Source: Lachnoclostridium sp. UBA6558 (lineage in GTDB: Bacteria; Bacillota; Clostridia; Lachnospirales; Lachnospiraceae). From it: DNA of 6,583 bases. Positions within the stretch are counted from its first letter, which is position 1. Each line of letters opens with the position of its first letter. The stretch spans positions 17,304-23,886 of the forward strand of contig DJJW01000017.1 of NCBI GenBank assembly GCA_002434335.1. Reading direction: 5' to 3'. Positions 5,881 to 6,583 of the stretch are shown here, piece after piece. The position numbers and the translations under genes were made by a program. Below the pieces are notes generated by a model, which saw only the letters and a program-made list of their open reading frames with translations, was not told where the DNA came from and searched no databases.

Positions 5881-6583
5881 AGTGTTCTCCTTTTTGAAAA
5901 GCATGTATAAAGCGAGGGTTTTCTAAGTGCATCGAAATCGCTTAAGGAGCGAATCATCAGTCTGGAAGCAGTTACACCCGCAACGAAGTTAAAGAAAATA
6001 CCTGTAAGCAGGGAGTAGGCAAAGGAAAGTAATGCTCCTGAACCAAAGATCATAAGTATTACACCAACAATTAATACGGTGATATTACCATCGAATACCG
6101 ATGAGAAAGCACCTTTGAAACCGGAAGAAATTGCTGAACGAACTGTTTTACCGGATTTGATTTCTTCACTGATACGTTCGGAAATAATAACGTTGGCGTC
6201 GACACCCATACCGATGGAGAGGATAACACCTGCAATTCCAGGGAGGGTTAAGGTCATCTGCGGTATGGAAAGCGCCAGTATCTGTCCCGTTGTCTGGATT
6301 AAAAGAGAGATACAAGCTACCGTACCGGGAACTCTGTAATATACTATTAAAAGGACACAGATAATGGCAAAAGCTATAAGCCCTGCATCAAGCATAACAT
6401 CCAAAGCTCCGGAACCCAGTGTAGGACTGATGGTACTGTGGTTCTTTGTAATTAAAGAAAAAGGCAGGGAACCGGAATTAATCTTATCAGCAAGTTCTTT
6501 TGCTGTGTCATAAGTAAAGTTGTTTCCTGATATTTCTGCTTTACCGCTGGGAATTGCTTCATTAACCACTGCAGTCTGAATCA
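5877..6583 (-). CDS. secD: Protein translocase subunit SecD, C-terminal part (5' end outside window)
   Basis: Partner of SecF in the SecDF membrane complex. The frame is open to the right edge (reads IQTAVVNEAIPSG), so the GTG at 6569 is internal and only about the last 234 residues are present. Numbering from that GTG, the end of the large extracytoplasmic domain is visible: SGKAEISGNNFTYDTAKELA (8-27) and SGSLPFSLITKNHSTISPTLG (32-52), the conserved lead-in to TM2. The membrane block follows, with GLIAFAIICVLLIVYYRVPG (63-82), the SecD signature TLPGIAGVILSIGMGVDANV (108-127) then IISERISEEIKSG including the conserved Asp124 and Arg132, the segment FDGNITVLIVGVILMIFGSGAL (159-180), and the last helix before RSLSDFDALRKPSLY. 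The final residues CFSKRRTL are encoded over the secF ribosome binding site. secD and secF are separate genes here, unlike the fused secDF of Bacillus. Confidence 0.95.
   Translation of the reverse strand, partial: IQTAVVNEAIPSGKAEISGNNFTYDTAKELADKINSGSLPFSLITKNHSTISPTLGSGALDVMLDAGLIAFAIICVLLIVYYRVPGTVACISLLIQTTGQILALSIPQMTLTLPGIAGVILSIGMGVDANVIISERISEEIKSGKTVRSAISSGFKGAFSSVFDGNITVLIVGVILMIFGSGALLSFAYSLLTGIFFNFVAGVTASRLMIRSLSDFDALRKPSLYTCFSKRRTL
5887..5892 (-). promoter_or_regulatory. Ribosome binding site of secF (AAGGAG), inside the secD 3' end
   Basis: On the minus strand AAAGGAGAACACT precedes ATG 5880, with AAGGAG ending 6 nt from the start. It lies within the last codons of secD, whose TGA stop overlaps the secF ATG as ATGA (5877-5880). 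This arrangement supports translational coupling and sets the secF start. Confidence 0.8.

Noticed and set aside
5881..5904. Upstream ATG at 5904 as the secF start (adds MLFKKENT)
   Set aside because: These codons span the AAGGAG ribosome binding site for ATG 5880, and the ATGA overlap with the secD stop fits 5880.
1..6583. Search for mobile elements, CRISPR arrays, tRNA genes, riboswitches and defence genes
   Set aside because: No repeat arrays, transposase or integrase motifs, tRNA cloverleafs or long structured leaders were seen; gaps between genes are short apart from 4649-4890, which is explained by the terminator and spacer.

Overview
The window looks like chromosomal DNA of an anaerobic Firmicute of the Clostridia, probably the Lachnospiraceae. 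This is inferred from moderate AT-richness, purine-rich Shine-Dalgarno sites before most genes, separate secD and secF genes overlapping by ATGA, and the overall look of the proteins. I cannot name a species.

Left part (1-4648, + strand): five co-directional, tightly packed genes that read as one catabolic operon entered near its middle. In order: the C-terminal third of a PreA-type dihydropyrimidine dehydrogenase subunit with two [4Fe-4S] motifs (1-422); a compact PucR-family regulator (471-1631); a class III PLP-dependent aminotransferase (1654-2976); an unrecognised 137-residue protein (2992-3405); and an M20-family N-carbamoyl-amino acid amidohydrolase (3425-4648). Together they fit reductive pyrimidine degradation. 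PreA reduces uracil or thymine. A dihydropyrimidinase, not in the window and expected upstream with PreT, opens the ring. The amidohydrolase releases CO2, NH3 and beta-alanine (or beta-aminoisobutyrate). The aminotransferase can then remove the remaining amino group. Purine/allantoate catabolism is the main alternative, because PucR regulators and allantoate amidohydrolases belong to related families.

Middle (4649-4890): a 242-nt convergent intergenic region with no credible gene. It holds a perfect 15-bp inverted repeat flanked by A and T runs (4772-4810), which can serve as a terminator for both converging units.

Right part (4891-6583, - strand): secF, complete, and the 3' end of secD, which runs off the window. 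They encode the SecDF accessory subunits of the Sec translocon. secD stop and secF start overlap as ATGA. This is a housekeeping locus with no evident functional link to the catabolic operon.

The least explained item is the 137-residue protein sitting between the two enzymes of the catabolic operon. Nothing in the window looks like a mobile element, CRISPR array, tRNA or rRNA.
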